Shown here: positions 8,805 to 17,531 of the stretch, piece after piece
Layout of the letters: the number at the start of each line of letters is the position of its first letter
Numbering within the stretch: the stretch's first letter is position 1
Source of the DNA: JBCFBK01 sp038562555
Lineage (GTDB): Bacteria > Bacteroidota > Bacteroidia > Bacteroidales > Prolixibacteraceae
Reading direction: 5' to 3'
Assembly (NCBI GenBank): GCA_038562555.1
Contig: JBCFBK010000022.1
Coordinates: forward strand, 1-64,000
DNA: 64,000 bases
Made by a program: the position numbers and the translations under genes
The notes under the pieces: generated by a model
The model's database searches: none
Told to the model about the DNA's origin: nothing
Seen by the model: the letters and a program-made list of their open reading frames with translations, nothing else

Positions 8805-10150
8805 TTATTCAACGCGCTTTTAATCGCTTTAATAATTTCCGTTTTAGGCGGTATCTGGCTGATAAAACTCACCTTGCCGTTGATACAGGTGGTCGGTACA
8901 TTCTGAACACCCAGGCTCATCATCATCCGGATTCCCTCTTTTTCTTTGATCTTATATTCATTGATGATCACCTGCCCGCCAAATTCAGCCGCTGCCTGCG
9001 TGACAGCTTCCACCATGTACTGACAGGGAGCGCAGGAAGATGAATCGAGCGTGATCACGTCGATCACAATTTTTCCTTCAACCCAGTGTCCGGTCATATC
9101 CATAGGCTCGAGAGACGAGCTGTGCTTCATCTCCCGGACGACCTGGCGCTCATACTCATCGTAAACCATGCCGGTAACAGCCTGCAGATTTTCGACCGGC
9201 GTATCCATGGGCAAGTCACATCCGGGCGCCAGGATGAATCCCCGGTTGCCGCCCAGATCAAGACAATCGACCGCCTCTTTCTTTGAATCCTGCTCACTGC
9301 CAAGCAACAGAACGCTGGTCAGTTTCAGATTCCCTCCAAAACTGATCCCTTTGCTTAGGGCTATGTCTTTCACGTAATCAAGCGGAATATTCTCGTCGAT
9401 TGAAATATTATCAGGACCGCAATCGCACATCACTTCAATATTCTGCTGTGCATGGCCGCAAACAAAAAACGAACTGTATTTGTCTTTCGACCGGACATAG
9501 TCAAAAATCAGTCCGGCATACGGACTAACGAACGACTTAAAGGAATCCGGATCAATCTGGCTGGTCATTGGATCGACAACAGCGATCACATCACAGCCAG
9601 CCTCCAGAAGCATGCCTGCATGCCGTATTCCAACCCGCGTACAAAAATCCATGACCTCAGTAACCCGGTCGGGATCTTCAAACATGTTCATGAAAATCTC
9701 GGTGCCCATCAAGTGCAGAGCAAGTGTAAAAGGTCCCGTGATCAGGCCGTATAAGGCAAGTTTCGGGTATTTTTTCCGTAAGCGGGAAGCCGCTTCGAGT
9801 TCAACCGGGAAACGGCCGTCTGTTTTTTCGGGCAACTTTAGTTGGCTCAGCGCAATTCCCTCTGCCAGCGGATGCGAGATCACCGCAGGAGGATTCTCCC
9901 TGCTCCATGCAAGCCTGCATCCGAGCACTTCAGCTTCAATCTGAAGGTCAAACAGCACCGGAATGCCATCGGGCCGGTACAGTTCTATTGCCCGGCTAAT
10001 ACCATCCGCGATATTTTTGGAAGACTTCAGATAGGCCTCGGCATCCACTCCAATCAATTTTCCTCCGTGAACACCCACAAACGGAACCCAGGGTGCACGC
10101 TCAGTCTCTTCCAGGCTAAAGGCCCGATCCAATAATTTTAATCCTTCCAT
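8801..10150 (-). CDS. UroD-type corrinoid methyltransferase fused to a C-terminal thioredoxin-like domain
   Basis: 449 residues. Residues 1-340 form a uroporphyrinogen-decarboxylase fold of the MtaA/CmuA methyltransferase type. Candidate zinc ligands are Cys231 (FVCGHA) and Cys311 (APGCDLP), the latter in the MtaA-like context before TPVEN. Residues about 360-449 form a small thioredoxin-like domain with CAPC (373-376) and the cis-proline context NVPTTCING. Expected role: methyl transfer between the corrinoid protein and a thiol or substrate, with the redox domain perhaps reducing the cobalt centre or the protein. It starts 3 bases after the corrinoid gene stops and overlaps cobW by 4 bases. 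It is not haem-pathway HemE, since it lacks the HemE context and sits in a corrinoid operon. Confidence 0.88.
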   Translation of the reverse strand: MEGLKLLDRAFSLEETERAPWVPFVGVHGGKLIGVDAEAYLKSSKNIADGISRAIELYRPDGIPVLFDLQIEAEVLGCRLAWSRENPPAVISHPLAEGIALSQLKLPEKTDGRFPVELEAASRLRKKYPKLALYGLITGPFTLALHLMGTEIFMNMFEDPDRVTEVMDFCTRVGIRHAGMLLEAGCDVIAVVDPMTSQIDPDSFKSFVSPYAGLIFDYVRSKDKYSSFFVCGHAQQNIEVMCDCGPDNISIDENIPLDYVKDIALSKGISFGGNLKLTSVLLLGSEQDSKKEAVDCLDLGGNRGFILAPGCDLPMDTPVENLQAVTGMVYDEYERQVVREMKHSSSLEPMDMTGHWVEGKIVIDVITLDSSSCAPCQYMVEAVTQAAAEFGGQVIINEYKIKEKEGIRMMMSLGVQNVPTTCINGKVSFISQIPPKTEIIKAIKSALNK

Positions 10151-10153
10151 CCG

Positions 10154-10822
10154 CTATGCCGTTTTTTTATTTAAGAATTCAACCAGTCCCTGCGGATCAG
10201 CAGAATAATGGTCTGCCCCTATCTTATTGCAAAAATCCGTATTCACCGGTGCACCGCCAATGACAACCTGCGTTCCCGGAACCGCTTTCTTGATCTCCTC
10301 CGTGATGCGCTGCATGTTGACCATGGTGGTTGTAAGCAGGGCCGAGAGGCCTACCACAGCTCCCGGATTTTCCTTCAGTGCAGCAATGAATTTTTCAGCG
10401 GTCACATCGGTTCCCAGGTCAATCACCTTGTAGCCGCTCCCCTCAAGCATCATACCCACCAGGTTTTTGCCAATGTCGTGCAGGTCACCCTGAACAGTTC
10501 CGATGATGAAGGTACCCTTTTGTTTAGCTGCACCTGACAGAAAATGGGGTTTTAAGTGGATCATGGCCGTACTCATCGCCTTGGCCGACATCAACACCTG
10601 GGGTACAAACACCTTGTTTTCACGGAACTTAATACCAACACGTTCCATGCCCGGCATCAGGCCTTTTGAAAGCACATCCTGGGGATCAACACCTTCATCG
10701 AGGGCTTTGCGGGTGATTTCATCAGCACCCGCCTGCCCCTTCATTTGCGGCGGATAGGGAGAAGCCATGTTTATTTTGCCAAATTCAATGCATTCGGCCA
10801 GTTTAGTTAAAAGTTCACTCAT
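10154..10822 (-). CDS. Corrinoid (B12-binding) methyl-carrier protein
   Basis: 222 residues. A helical cap (about 1-95) precedes a Rossmann-type cobalamin-binding domain with the lower-ligand motif GDLHDIG (Asp113, His115, Gly118), then LGTDV and GLSALLTTTM. This matches the MtaC/MtbC/MttC family, which carries the methyl group on cobalt between two methyltransferases. It is the first gene of the operon; the next gene begins 3 bases after its stop. No substrate-specific methyltransferase of the MtaB or MttB type lies nearby. Confidence 0.95.
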   Translation of the reverse strand: MSELLTKLAECIEFGKINMASPYPPQMKGQAGADEITRKALDEGVDPQDVLSKGLMPGMERVGIKFRENKVFVPQVLMSAKAMSTAMIHLKPHFLSGAAKQKGTFIIGTVQGDLHDIGKNLVGMMLEGSGYKVIDLGTDVTAEKFIAALKENPGAVVGLSALLTTTMVNMQRITEEIKKAVPGTQVVIGGAPVNTDFCNKIGADHYSADPQGLVEFLNKKTA

Positions 10823-10934
10823 TATTTATTGGTTTTTAGGAATTTTACACCAAAGGTACCGGCAAAATAATTTTCAAAAAATAGTATTTTTTGTGATAAA
10901 GATGGAATATATTACTGTCTTAAAAATCAAAATC

Positions 10935-11804
10935 ATGATCATCCGAAAACGTTTTTACAAATTTCCTGCATATCTCATTGAAGAACAAAAAATTAACCCG
11001 CTTACACGTGATCTTTATTTATGCGAACTGGCTGAAGTTCTGGTCCGTCGCGACACCCTTTGGTCCGACAATGTCAAAATGGATGATCACCTGCTGATCT
11101 ACTGCACAAAAGGGGAAGGAATTATTCAGATTGCCGGCGATCTGATTCCCTTTAGTCAGAACCAGTATTGCATTATTCCCAAAGGCTTTATCTTCAGAAT
11201 ACAGACCGGACAGACCGACCCATCGGTGTTCCTGACCTGTAAATTCAACGGAGAAAAGAGCAGGATTATGGAAAAGGATTTCACAGTTGTACGCGACCTG
11301 ATCCCGTCTGTAAACAATATGGTGGCCAACCGGATGATGCTTTTCGACGAGTTGTTCAACAACCTGACAAGAAGTTTTTACAACGCGAATTATCCGTACA
11401 TCAACCTGTGTTTCGGCCATCTGCTGGCAACCTTTATTTATGCCAGCCGCACCAGCGACGATTTATTGGAAGAGCAAAACCCCGGCATCAGCCGGTCGAT
11501 CCGGTTTATGGAACAAAATCTGAGTAAAAAAATTACTCTTTACGAAATTGCAATCGAGGCAGGCTATTCCCCCTCCTACCTGACCACCATCTTCAGAAAG
11601 AAAACCGGCTACAGTCCGTTGAGCTATTTTTCTCACTTAAAAATAGGTAAAGCCTGCGAGTACCTCGATTTCAGCAAACTGAAAGTCAAGGAGATTGCCT
11701 TTCTGATGGGTTATGCTGACCCCTATTATTTTTCAAAGGATTTCCAGAAAAAGATGGGGCTCTCACCCCGTAATTACAGAAATCGCGTGGTTGGTAAAAA
11801 GTAA
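10935..11804 (+). CDS. AraC-family transcriptional regulator (cupin sensor plus HTH)
   Basis: 289 residues from ATG 10935 (MIIRKRFYKFPAYLIEEQ). Earlier in-frame ATGs would overlap the divergent corrinoid gene and give unrelated sequence. The N-terminal half resembles the AraC ligand-binding cupin (LLIYCTKGEGIIQI, YCIIPKGFIF). The C-terminal about 100 residues hold two helix-turn-helix motifs (LYEIAIEAGYSPSYLTTIF, VKEIAFLMGYADPYYFSKDF). It is divergent from the corrinoid operon with only about 110 bases between starts, so control of that operon is a reasonable inference. The ligand is unknown. Confidence 0.9.
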   Translation: MIIRKRFYKFPAYLIEEQKINPLTRDLYLCELAEVLVRRDTLWSDNVKMDDHLLIYCTKGEGIIQIAGDLIPFSQNQYCIIPKGFIFRIQTGQTDPSVFLTCKFNGEKSRIMEKDFTVVRDLIPSVNNMVANRMMLFDELFNNLTRSFYNANYPYINLCFGHLLATFIYASRTSDDLLEEQNPGISRSIRFMEQNLSKKITLYEIAIEAGYSPSYLTTIFRKKTGYSPLSYFSHLKIGKACEYLDFSKLKVKEIAFLMGYADPYYFSKDFQKKMGLSPRNYRNRVVGKK

Positions 11805-11810
11805 TTTTCC

Positions 11811-11845
11811 TGGCAGGAACCCGACGGAAACGACTATTCCTGCCA
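11811..11845 (+). terminator. Inverted repeat after the AraC gene
   Basis: A perfect 9-bp stem (arms 11811-11819 and 11837-11845) with a 17-base loop follows the AraC stop codon by 6 bases. An AT-rich stretch, but no clean T-run, comes after it. It may end or weaken read-through into the next regulator gene. Confidence 0.45.
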
Positions 11846-11872
11846 ACTATTTTAAATATATTTGTCATCAAA

Positions 11873-12868
11873 ATGGAAGAGGTTATGGAGAAGCATGTTG
11901 TTATCGTCGCGCCTCAATACACATCGCTGCTTGATGTGACAGGGCCGCTTGAGGTATTTGCAAAAGCAGCGTCACTGCTGGCCTTTACCAACCAGGCGCC
12001 GGAGTCGTACCGCTTACATGTGGTCTCGGCCGAAGGCGGCAGAGTTGTTAACACCTCAACAGGTTTACCGATCGTTTGTGAAGGGAATATCAAATCAGTC
12101 AACTATGAGATTGATACGTTGCTGGTGGCCGGCATGCCCGACGTCCCCGAAAATATGGTAAGCAAAGTGACGTTGCATTGGCTGAAAAACCAGGCATCAA
12201 CCGTCAGGCGGATGGGATCGGTATGCACGGGAGCATTTATTTTGGCTGAAGCGGGCCTGCTGAACGGCAAAAAGGCAACAACTCATTGGATGGTGTGCGG
12301 CAAAATGGCGCAGTTATATCCTGATATCCGGGTGGAGAAAGACCCCATCTTTGTGAAAGACGGGCGCATGTATACATCGGCCGGTATATCGGCCGGTATG
12401 GATCTTGCGCTGGCGCTGGTCGAAGAAGACTATGGCCGGGACCTGGCGCTGATGGTTGCCCGGCAGCTGGTTTTGTATTTGAAACGTCCGGGAAACCAGT
12501 CCCAGTACAGTGCCGTACTGTCGTTCCAGAAAGTCAGTTATCAACCGATCCGCGATTTGCAGGATTGGCTGCCCGCTCACCTCAATGAAGATCTCACCGT
12601 GGAAAGTATGGCCGAAAAGGTATCGATGAGTCCGCGGAATTTTGCCCGTGTCTTTCATCGGGAAGCAGGCATAACGCCCGCCAGGTTTATTGAGAAGCTT
12701 CGGGTGGAAACCGCCCGCCGCCGTCTGGGAGAAACCAGACTGACCATTGAAGAGATTTCAGAAGAATGCGGACTGGGCGGACCCGACACCCTCCGTCGTC
12801 TGTTCCTGCGGCACTTCCGGACAACTCCCAGCGAATACAGGAAAAGTTTTCAAACATCGCTCTCATGA
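11873..12868 (+). CDS. GlxA-family AraC-type regulator with DJ-1/PfpI domain
   Basis: 331 residues. The N-terminal half is a DJ-1/PfpI-like fold (VVIVAPQYTSLLDVTGPLE; nucleophile-elbow region SVCTGAFILAEAGLL near residue 115). The C-terminal about 100 residues are an AraC double helix-turn-helix (LTVESMAEKVSMSPRNFARV; ISEECGLGGPDTLRRLFLRH). GlxA-type regulators sense small metabolites, often quaternary amines or aldehydes in other phyla; the ligand here cannot be read from sequence. It follows the first AraC gene on the same strand after a 68-base gap containing a hairpin. Confidence 0.92.
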   Translation: MEEVMEKHVVIVAPQYTSLLDVTGPLEVFAKAASLLAFTNQAPESYRLHVVSAEGGRVVNTSTGLPIVCEGNIKSVNYEIDTLLVAGMPDVPENMVSKVTLHWLKNQASTVRRMGSVCTGAFILAEAGLLNGKKATTHWMVCGKMAQLYPDIRVEKDPIFVKDGRMYTSAGISAGMDLALALVEEDYGRDLALMVARQLVLYLKRPGNQSQYSAVLSFQKVSYQPIRDLQDWLPAHLNEDLTVESMAEKVSMSPRNFARVFHREAGITPARFIEKLRVETARRRLGETRLTIEEISEECGLGGPDTLRRLFLRHFRTTPSEYRKSFQTSLS

Positions 12869-12916
12869 AAAAAGGGAGAAGCTTATGGCAACTCCCTCTA
12901 AGAAAGTCTATTTGCT

Positions 12917-13915
12917 TTACAATGCCCCGAAATACGCAGCAGTACGCACCATCTGCAATACGAACGACATTTCGTTGTCGTACCAGGCCGCTGTTTTAAC
13001 CAACTGGCTTTCGCCCGAAGACACCACCTTGGTTTGAGTGGCGTCGAAGAGCGAGCCATAATCCATCCCTACAATATCGCTTGACACAATATAGTCTTCA
13101 TTATACCCGTACGATTCATTTGAAGCATCTTTCATGGCTTGATTAATTTCAGCTTCCGTAACTTTCTTTCCAAGTATCGTATAGAGTTCCACAATCGATC
13201 CTGAATGTACCGGAATTCGCTGGGAAGAACCGTCCAGCTTTCCCTTCAGGTCAGGAATAACCAATCCTATCGCCTTGGCGGCCCCTGTTGTATACGGAAC
13301 AATGTTATCGGCAGCAGCCCTTGATTTCCGATAGTTCACTTTCGGGTCGGGCGTATCCAGTAAGGGTTGCGAATTGGTATAAGCATGAATGGTTGACATC
13401 TGTCCGGCCACAATCCCGAACCTGTCATTCAACACTTTGGCCAGCGGCGCCAGACAATTGGTGGTGCATGAGGCACAACTGATCAACTGATCACCGGCGT
13501 CCAGGATATCATGATTCACATTGTAAACGATGGTCTTAACATCCTTGTCTGACGGAGCCGAGATGATCACTTTCTTTGCCCCTGCCTTTAAATGAGCCGA
13601 TGCCTTTTCCTTTGATTCGAAAATACCGGTACATTCCAGTACCAGATCGATCCCCAGCTCTGTCCAGGGTAACTTTTCGGGAACCCGTTCGGCATATACC
13701 GCTACCCGTTTCCCGTTCACAACCAAAGCATTGTTGATAGAACCAACGTCAGCTTTCAGGGTTCCCTGGATAGAATCATACTTCAGCAGGTAAGCCAGCA
13801 TGGAAGGATCACTCAAATCGTTAACGGCAACCACTTCCAGTTTTTCATTTTCCAGCATTTTACGGAAGGCGAGACGTCCGATCCGCCCAAATCCGTTAAT
13901 TGCAACTCTAACCAT
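12917..13915 (-). CDS. gap: Glyceraldehyde-3-phosphate dehydrogenase, type I
   Basis: 332 residues, the normal length. The NAD-binding Rossmann motif INGFGRIGR (6-14) and Asp33 favour NAD over NADP. The catalytic cysteine is Cys150 in SCASCTTNCLAP. The enzyme oxidises glyceraldehyde-3-phosphate in glycolysis and acts in the cytosol. It converges on the GlxA-type gene. The leader carries a short palindrome (13941-13957). Confidence 0.97.
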   Translation of the reverse strand: MVRVAINGFGRIGRLAFRKMLENEKLEVVAVNDLSDPSMLAYLLKYDSIQGTLKADVGSINNALVVNGKRVAVYAERVPEKLPWTELGIDLVLECTGIFESKEKASAHLKAGAKKVIISAPSDKDVKTIVYNVNHDILDAGDQLISCASCTTNCLAPLAKVLNDRFGIVAGQMSTIHAYTNSQPLLDTPDPKVNYRKSRAAADNIVPYTTGAAKAIGLVIPDLKGKLDGSSQRIPVHSGSIVELYTILGKKVTEAEINQAMKDASNESYGYNEDYIVSSDIVGMDYGSLFDATQTKVVSSGESQLVKTAAWYDNEMSFVLQMVRTAAYFGAL

Positions 13916-14136
13916 AACGCTAAATTTTAAAATTTTAAAGAACCGGTTCAGCCGGTTAGTTTCATTAACGCCTGCAAGTTACAGGGATTTCAATTTGGCT
14001 GCAATGACAATTTTCCGACAAAAACTGACAATAAAGGTTCCCTTCTTCAGAAAAATATTTAGTGACGTTTATTCGGATTAGTAAAAAAACGTCATTAGGA
14101 AGTTCTATACAAGGTCCATGGTTTTTCCTTTTATAA
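13916..14136. other. Intergenic leader upstream of gap
   Basis: The 221 bases between gap and the GH43-like gene hold no recognisable gene. A short inverted repeat (arms 13941-13946 and 13952-13957, AACCGG/CCGGTT) lies 26 bases before the gap start and could be an operator or leader stem. The rest is AT-rich and presumably carries the gap promoter. Confidence 0.4.
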
Positions 14137-15063
14137 TTATTTCGAGGTATACCGGCATACTTCCGGATGCATCGAATAAAGGCTGGGGTTTTCGCCGTCA
14201 AAAACCAGTATCGGACTGGAGAAATCACCCTCGAGTATAGGGTTTCCAGGGTATTTTATCCAGTGAGTTAAATCAGTTGACATAGCGACATTGGAAGTCC
14301 ACTTTACGAGTGAATCAGGATTATTCCAATCGGAACAATCGGTCGCATGATAATACATATAGAATCTCCCGTTATTTTTTATGACCTGATTAGCAGCGAT
14401 AGCGCCAATATCGTATTTTTCGGGACCTAAAGCCAGTACAGGTTCATCCCGAATATTTCTCCAGGTTATTTTATCGGTTGACCGGGCTATCCATATACCC
14501 ATGTCGTTGCGTTCATAAAAGAGGTACCATTGTCCATCCTCTATCCATATTGAGGGAGTGCCATAAGGCCCTGAAATCGTATCTCCTTTTTCTGACAGGA
14601 TCATAAGATCTCCCTTTTCCTGCCAGTTGATCCCGTCATCAGAAATAAGCAGATGGGCTACATCACGGTCACCCTCTGCATACATATAGTAGGTATCATC
14701 GTCTTTAATCACAAACATATCTTCAGTCCATTTGTCTGTAAAGACTGGATTTCCGGGATACCTGTTCCAATGAATACCATTGTTTGAGGTAGCGTAACCG
14801 AGGAATTTTTGCTGGCTGATTTCAGGGTTATATCCTGTGTACCACATTTTATAAAGGCCATTGTCATACAGAATAAAACCGCGTTCCCGGATTTTTTGAT
14901 CCCAGGTACCAGAACCTGTCCCTTTAAAAACAGGATTTTCCTGAAAAGGAAAAAACTGAACCAGCTCTTTCGGAAAATTTGTTTCACTTTTTGTTTTGTC
15001 AGTGCAAGTTGTAAAGATAATTCCACCGGTAATACAGATGTAAAAGATTATGATTCGTTTCAT
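14137..15063 (-). CDS. Putative five-bladed beta-propeller glycosidase (GH43/GH32-like), lipoprotein
   Basis: 308 residues with a lipoprotein signal ending in TTC (Cys20). The body has repeated propeller-blade motifs typical of clan GH-F/J-like proteins: GTWDQKIRERGFILYDNG, YKMWYTGYN, IHWNRYPGNPVF, YYMYAEGD, WYLFYERND and TTHWI-like ends. Candidate acidic residues lie at the blade starts, but I cannot assign the catalytic set or the exact GH family. It is the one apparently intact gene at the left side of a decayed region and has no SusC/D partner of its own nearby. Confidence 0.65.
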   Translation of the reverse strand: MKRIIIFYICITGGIIFTTCTDKTKSETNFPKELVQFFPFQENPVFKGTGSGTWDQKIRERGFILYDNGLYKMWYTGYNPEISQQKFLGYATSNNGIHWNRYPGNPVFTDKWTEDMFVIKDDDTYYMYAEGDRDVAHLLISDDGINWQEKGDLMILSEKGDTISGPYGTPSIWIEDGQWYLFYERNDMGIWIARSTDKITWRNIRDEPVLALGPEKYDIGAIAANQVIKNNGRFYMYYHATDCSDWNNPDSLVKWTSNVAMSTDLTHWIKYPGNPILEGDFSSPILVFDGENPSLYSMHPEVCRYTSK

Positions 15064-15155
15064 TATTAAAGCATTTTTCAGAGATTAATTTACGAGATAA
15101 CACTGATTTTACAAACTCTCCTATCGAAGCAACATATTCTTTAGAACAATAGAAA

Positions 15156-15785
15156 CTATTTATCCGGATAGTCAAATTTCAGGCCTTCGCTCAACACGCC
15201 GTTTGCATGACGGTAATAAGGGCCACGTAGGTCGGCAGCATATTCTTCCATCACCTTCCGTCCCAGTCCCCGGTAGTCACCGATCTTATACAGCGAACGT
15301 CCCAGAAAGATCTCTTTCAGCGAGGCGTTCCGTTCCGGGTTGTCGGTGCGACTGGGAACCGTCATCTCCAGCGCCTCTTCAATAGACTTCATCGCATGAC
15401 CCCGCACCCCGTCCATGCCGAGCAAACCAAACAGCACCGGGGCCGCGTGGCGGCTCCCGATGGCTTCACAGGCAACAGCAACAGCCCGAAAATGAGAAAA
15501 ACTGCTCTCCGGCTTCAGCTTTTTCGCCAGGTGAACAACCGAAGGCAGAGCATCTTCTTTTTTGCAATACCCGAGGGAGATGATCAGGCTCCCGGAAATT
15601 TTGAAGTACCAGTAAAACCATTCTCCGGCAGTAAACGACAAATCGGGCTTCACCGATACGGTGTCTCCTGAAATTTTGGTTACCATTATATTTCCTCCAG
15701 GAAAGTCGGAGGATACTTTGAAGTTGTTCTGCCCGTTTAACCAGCCAATAACAAATAAAAAAGCAATTGTCAATCTACTTTTCAT
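15156..15785 (-). pseudogene. Chimeric ORF: M14-like N-terminal stub joined to the C-terminus of an FAD-dependent oxidoreductase
   Basis: About 209 residues from ATG 15785, with a signal peptide (MKSRLTIAFLFVIGWLNGQ). Residues after the signal (VSSDFPGGNIMVTKISGDT to GEWFYWYFKISG) look like the N-terminal domain of secreted M14-carboxypeptidase-like proteins in Bacteroidota. From about 15580 onward the sequence (DALPSVVHLAKKL, SSFSHFRAVAVACEAIG, VRGHAMKSIEEALEM, LYKIGDYRGLGRKVMEEYA) looks like the C-terminal HEAT-like tail of PF12831-type FAD oxidoreductases. The frame is open across the join. This looks like a deletion fusion with no obvious function. Family assignments are from memory of the motifs. 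Confidence 0.6.
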
Positions 15786-15814
15786 CACGCAGTTTTTAAA
15801 CTTAAGATCAGACA

Positions 15815-17075
15815 TCACCACTGGTATACGATTCCGTTTTTATGCAGTTTCATCATTTCACAACCCGCAAGCAAAACGGCTCCAATCCCGTGAATATCAT
15901 TTAAGGGCGCCCTGCGCTGTGCGTAGTAGTAGTTGGCGGTGTTGATCGCTGTTCCCTGGCAGATATCTTTAACTTGTCCATCGGGAGTAATCCGATCTTC
16001 TATTCCCCGCCAGCCCTGAGCGGCAATATAGGCATATCGTTTGTGCAGCCAGCCCTCATTAACCGCCTTTGCAATAGCATAAGTGAACATCGCGGTACAT
16101 GACGTTTCCAAGAAAGTGCTTTCCTTGTCGAGCAACTGATGCCACATACCACATGCATCCTGGTACCTGCTTAAGCCGACGATCTGACGCGTGAACAATG
16201 AAATGAGCGTATCCCGCCGGGGATGGTGTTCCGGCAAACGCTCCAGTAAATCAGCCTGTGCGACCAGTGTCCAGCCATTTGCCCTTCCCCAATGGGCCAC
16301 TCCATGCAATTTGGTATCTTCATACCAGACGTGAAAAAACAGCCGGGTTTGCTCATCCCATAAATGCCTGTTGAAAAGAATAACCTGATTGGCAGCCTCG
16401 TCCAAATAGCTCTGCTCCCCGGTCAGCTCGCCCATCCGCACCAGGAAAGGGATGCTCATATACATGTCATCAGCCCACACAGTCATTTCTTCGGGCGTAC
16501 GCGAAAGTGTCCCGTCCTGAAGACGATGTTCTTTATTCAGAATATAATCAGCCACCTTATCGATGTATTCCCGGTATCTTTTTTGAGGGTCCTGCGTGTA
16601 GTTTTCAATAATTCCTGCCCCCATTGCCCCGCAATCGTCCAGCATGCTGAAAATGAAGCGTTGGTTCATATCGTCGGCACAGAATACCGGCTTCATATTG
16701 TTTCCTAAAGTAATTTTCATGGTTGAATACGAAGCTCACGTTCCTGTTCACATAGTCTGCAAAAGCCTTGTCCTGAAATGTTTCAGCCATTTTCAGAAAT
16801 GCGATATTCAACACGCCATTCCAGTATTTCCATCCATTATACGGACTATCCACCCGATACCGTTCATCAACCGGAAGGTTTTCTGATTCGGAATAAGTCT
16901 CACCGGTCGTTGTATCAATGATCCTGAACGAGCTGCCTTTTATGACATTTGATGCGATATTTCGCAAAACAGTTTCAATATCACATCGCGGTGAAGGATG
17001 GATCGATTGTCCAGTTGTCATGTTAGAAACGAAAAGGCAACCGATTAACAGGAGTAAATTTCGAATGCGCTTCAT
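15815..17075 (-). pseudogene. GH105/GH88-type unsaturated uronyl hydrolase, frameshifted
   Basis: The N-terminal part reads from ATG 17075 (MKRIRNLLLLIGCLFVS signal peptide) to about 16690. The rest continues in another frame down to 15815. The two parts together give about 420 residues, the full length of the family. The second part carries MLDDCGAMGAG, the catalytic-Asp region VWADDMYMSIPF and HWGRANGWTLV. The frame change lies at about 16676-16700, between FRKQYEAG and ADDMNQRFIF. A one-base indel is enough, so this could be a sequencing or assembly error rather than true decay. GH105 enzymes remove the 4,5-unsaturated uronic acid left by polysaccharide lyases. Confidence 0.8.
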
Positions 17076-17122
17076 ACATTGTAATTTTATAATGTTTGTT
17101 ATCCAAAGATTAATTAACAGAA

Positions 17123-17395
17123 TCAACCTTTCCTTTTTAAAATCTCCTGAACGACTGGACCAATTGCAGAAGAAGTACATGCATATTGATCTAGTCTTGC
17201 ATTTTGATTGAGAACACAATGGGCAACAAAGATCACTTTCTTACTTCTCACGTCACTAAACGCCGGTATATACTCCTGGTTGGACCGGTGCATTTCATTT
17301 CCAGCAAATCCCGGTAGTACGCGCGTGAACGAAACCAATGAGGCAGCAACGGGAACGCATGAGATTCCTTTGATAATGAATTTCTTTCTATCCAT
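17123..17395 (-). pseudogene. Truncated TudS/DUF523-like protein, N-terminal fragment
   Basis: 90 residues with an export-like N-terminus (MDRKKFIIKGISCVPVAAS), then KVIFVAHCVLNQNARLDQYA, the metal or cluster-cysteine motif seen near the start of TudS-type desulfurases and related proteins. The frame stops after VVQEILKRKG, where full-length proteins continue into the next conserved strand and a second cysteine motif. I see no continuation in the other frames downstream. It is probably a remnant. The assignment rests on one short motif. Confidence 0.45.
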
Positions 17396-17460
17396 TTTCC
17401 ATTTCTTAGTAGAAAAATCTTGTTCAATAAAACAGCGTAATTCCGGTTCTGCATACCGGA

Positions 17461-17501
17461 AAATAAAAAACCGCCCAATACCTTACGACGGTTTTTTATT
17501 T
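17461..17501 (-). terminator. Rho-independent terminator after the SusD_2 gene
   Basis: Thirteen-base arms (17461-17473 and 17489-17501) pair perfectly around a 15-base loop. They are A-rich on one side and T-rich on the other, so the structure can work in both directions. It lies 30 bases past the stop of the SusD-like gene. Confidence 0.75.
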
Positions 17502-17531
17502 TGAATTTTAAAGTTCACAAGGTGCTGTTTA

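Noticed and set aside
8801..10150. Haem-pathway uroporphyrinogen decarboxylase (HemE)
   Set aside because: It has a thioredoxin-like extension, MtaA-like cysteine contexts and a corrinoid operon around it, and no haem genes nearby.
10767..10934. Longer N-terminus for the AraC regulator
   Set aside because: It would overlap the first codons of the divergent corrinoid gene, and the extra residues resemble no AraC N-terminus. ATG 10935 begins the conserved part.
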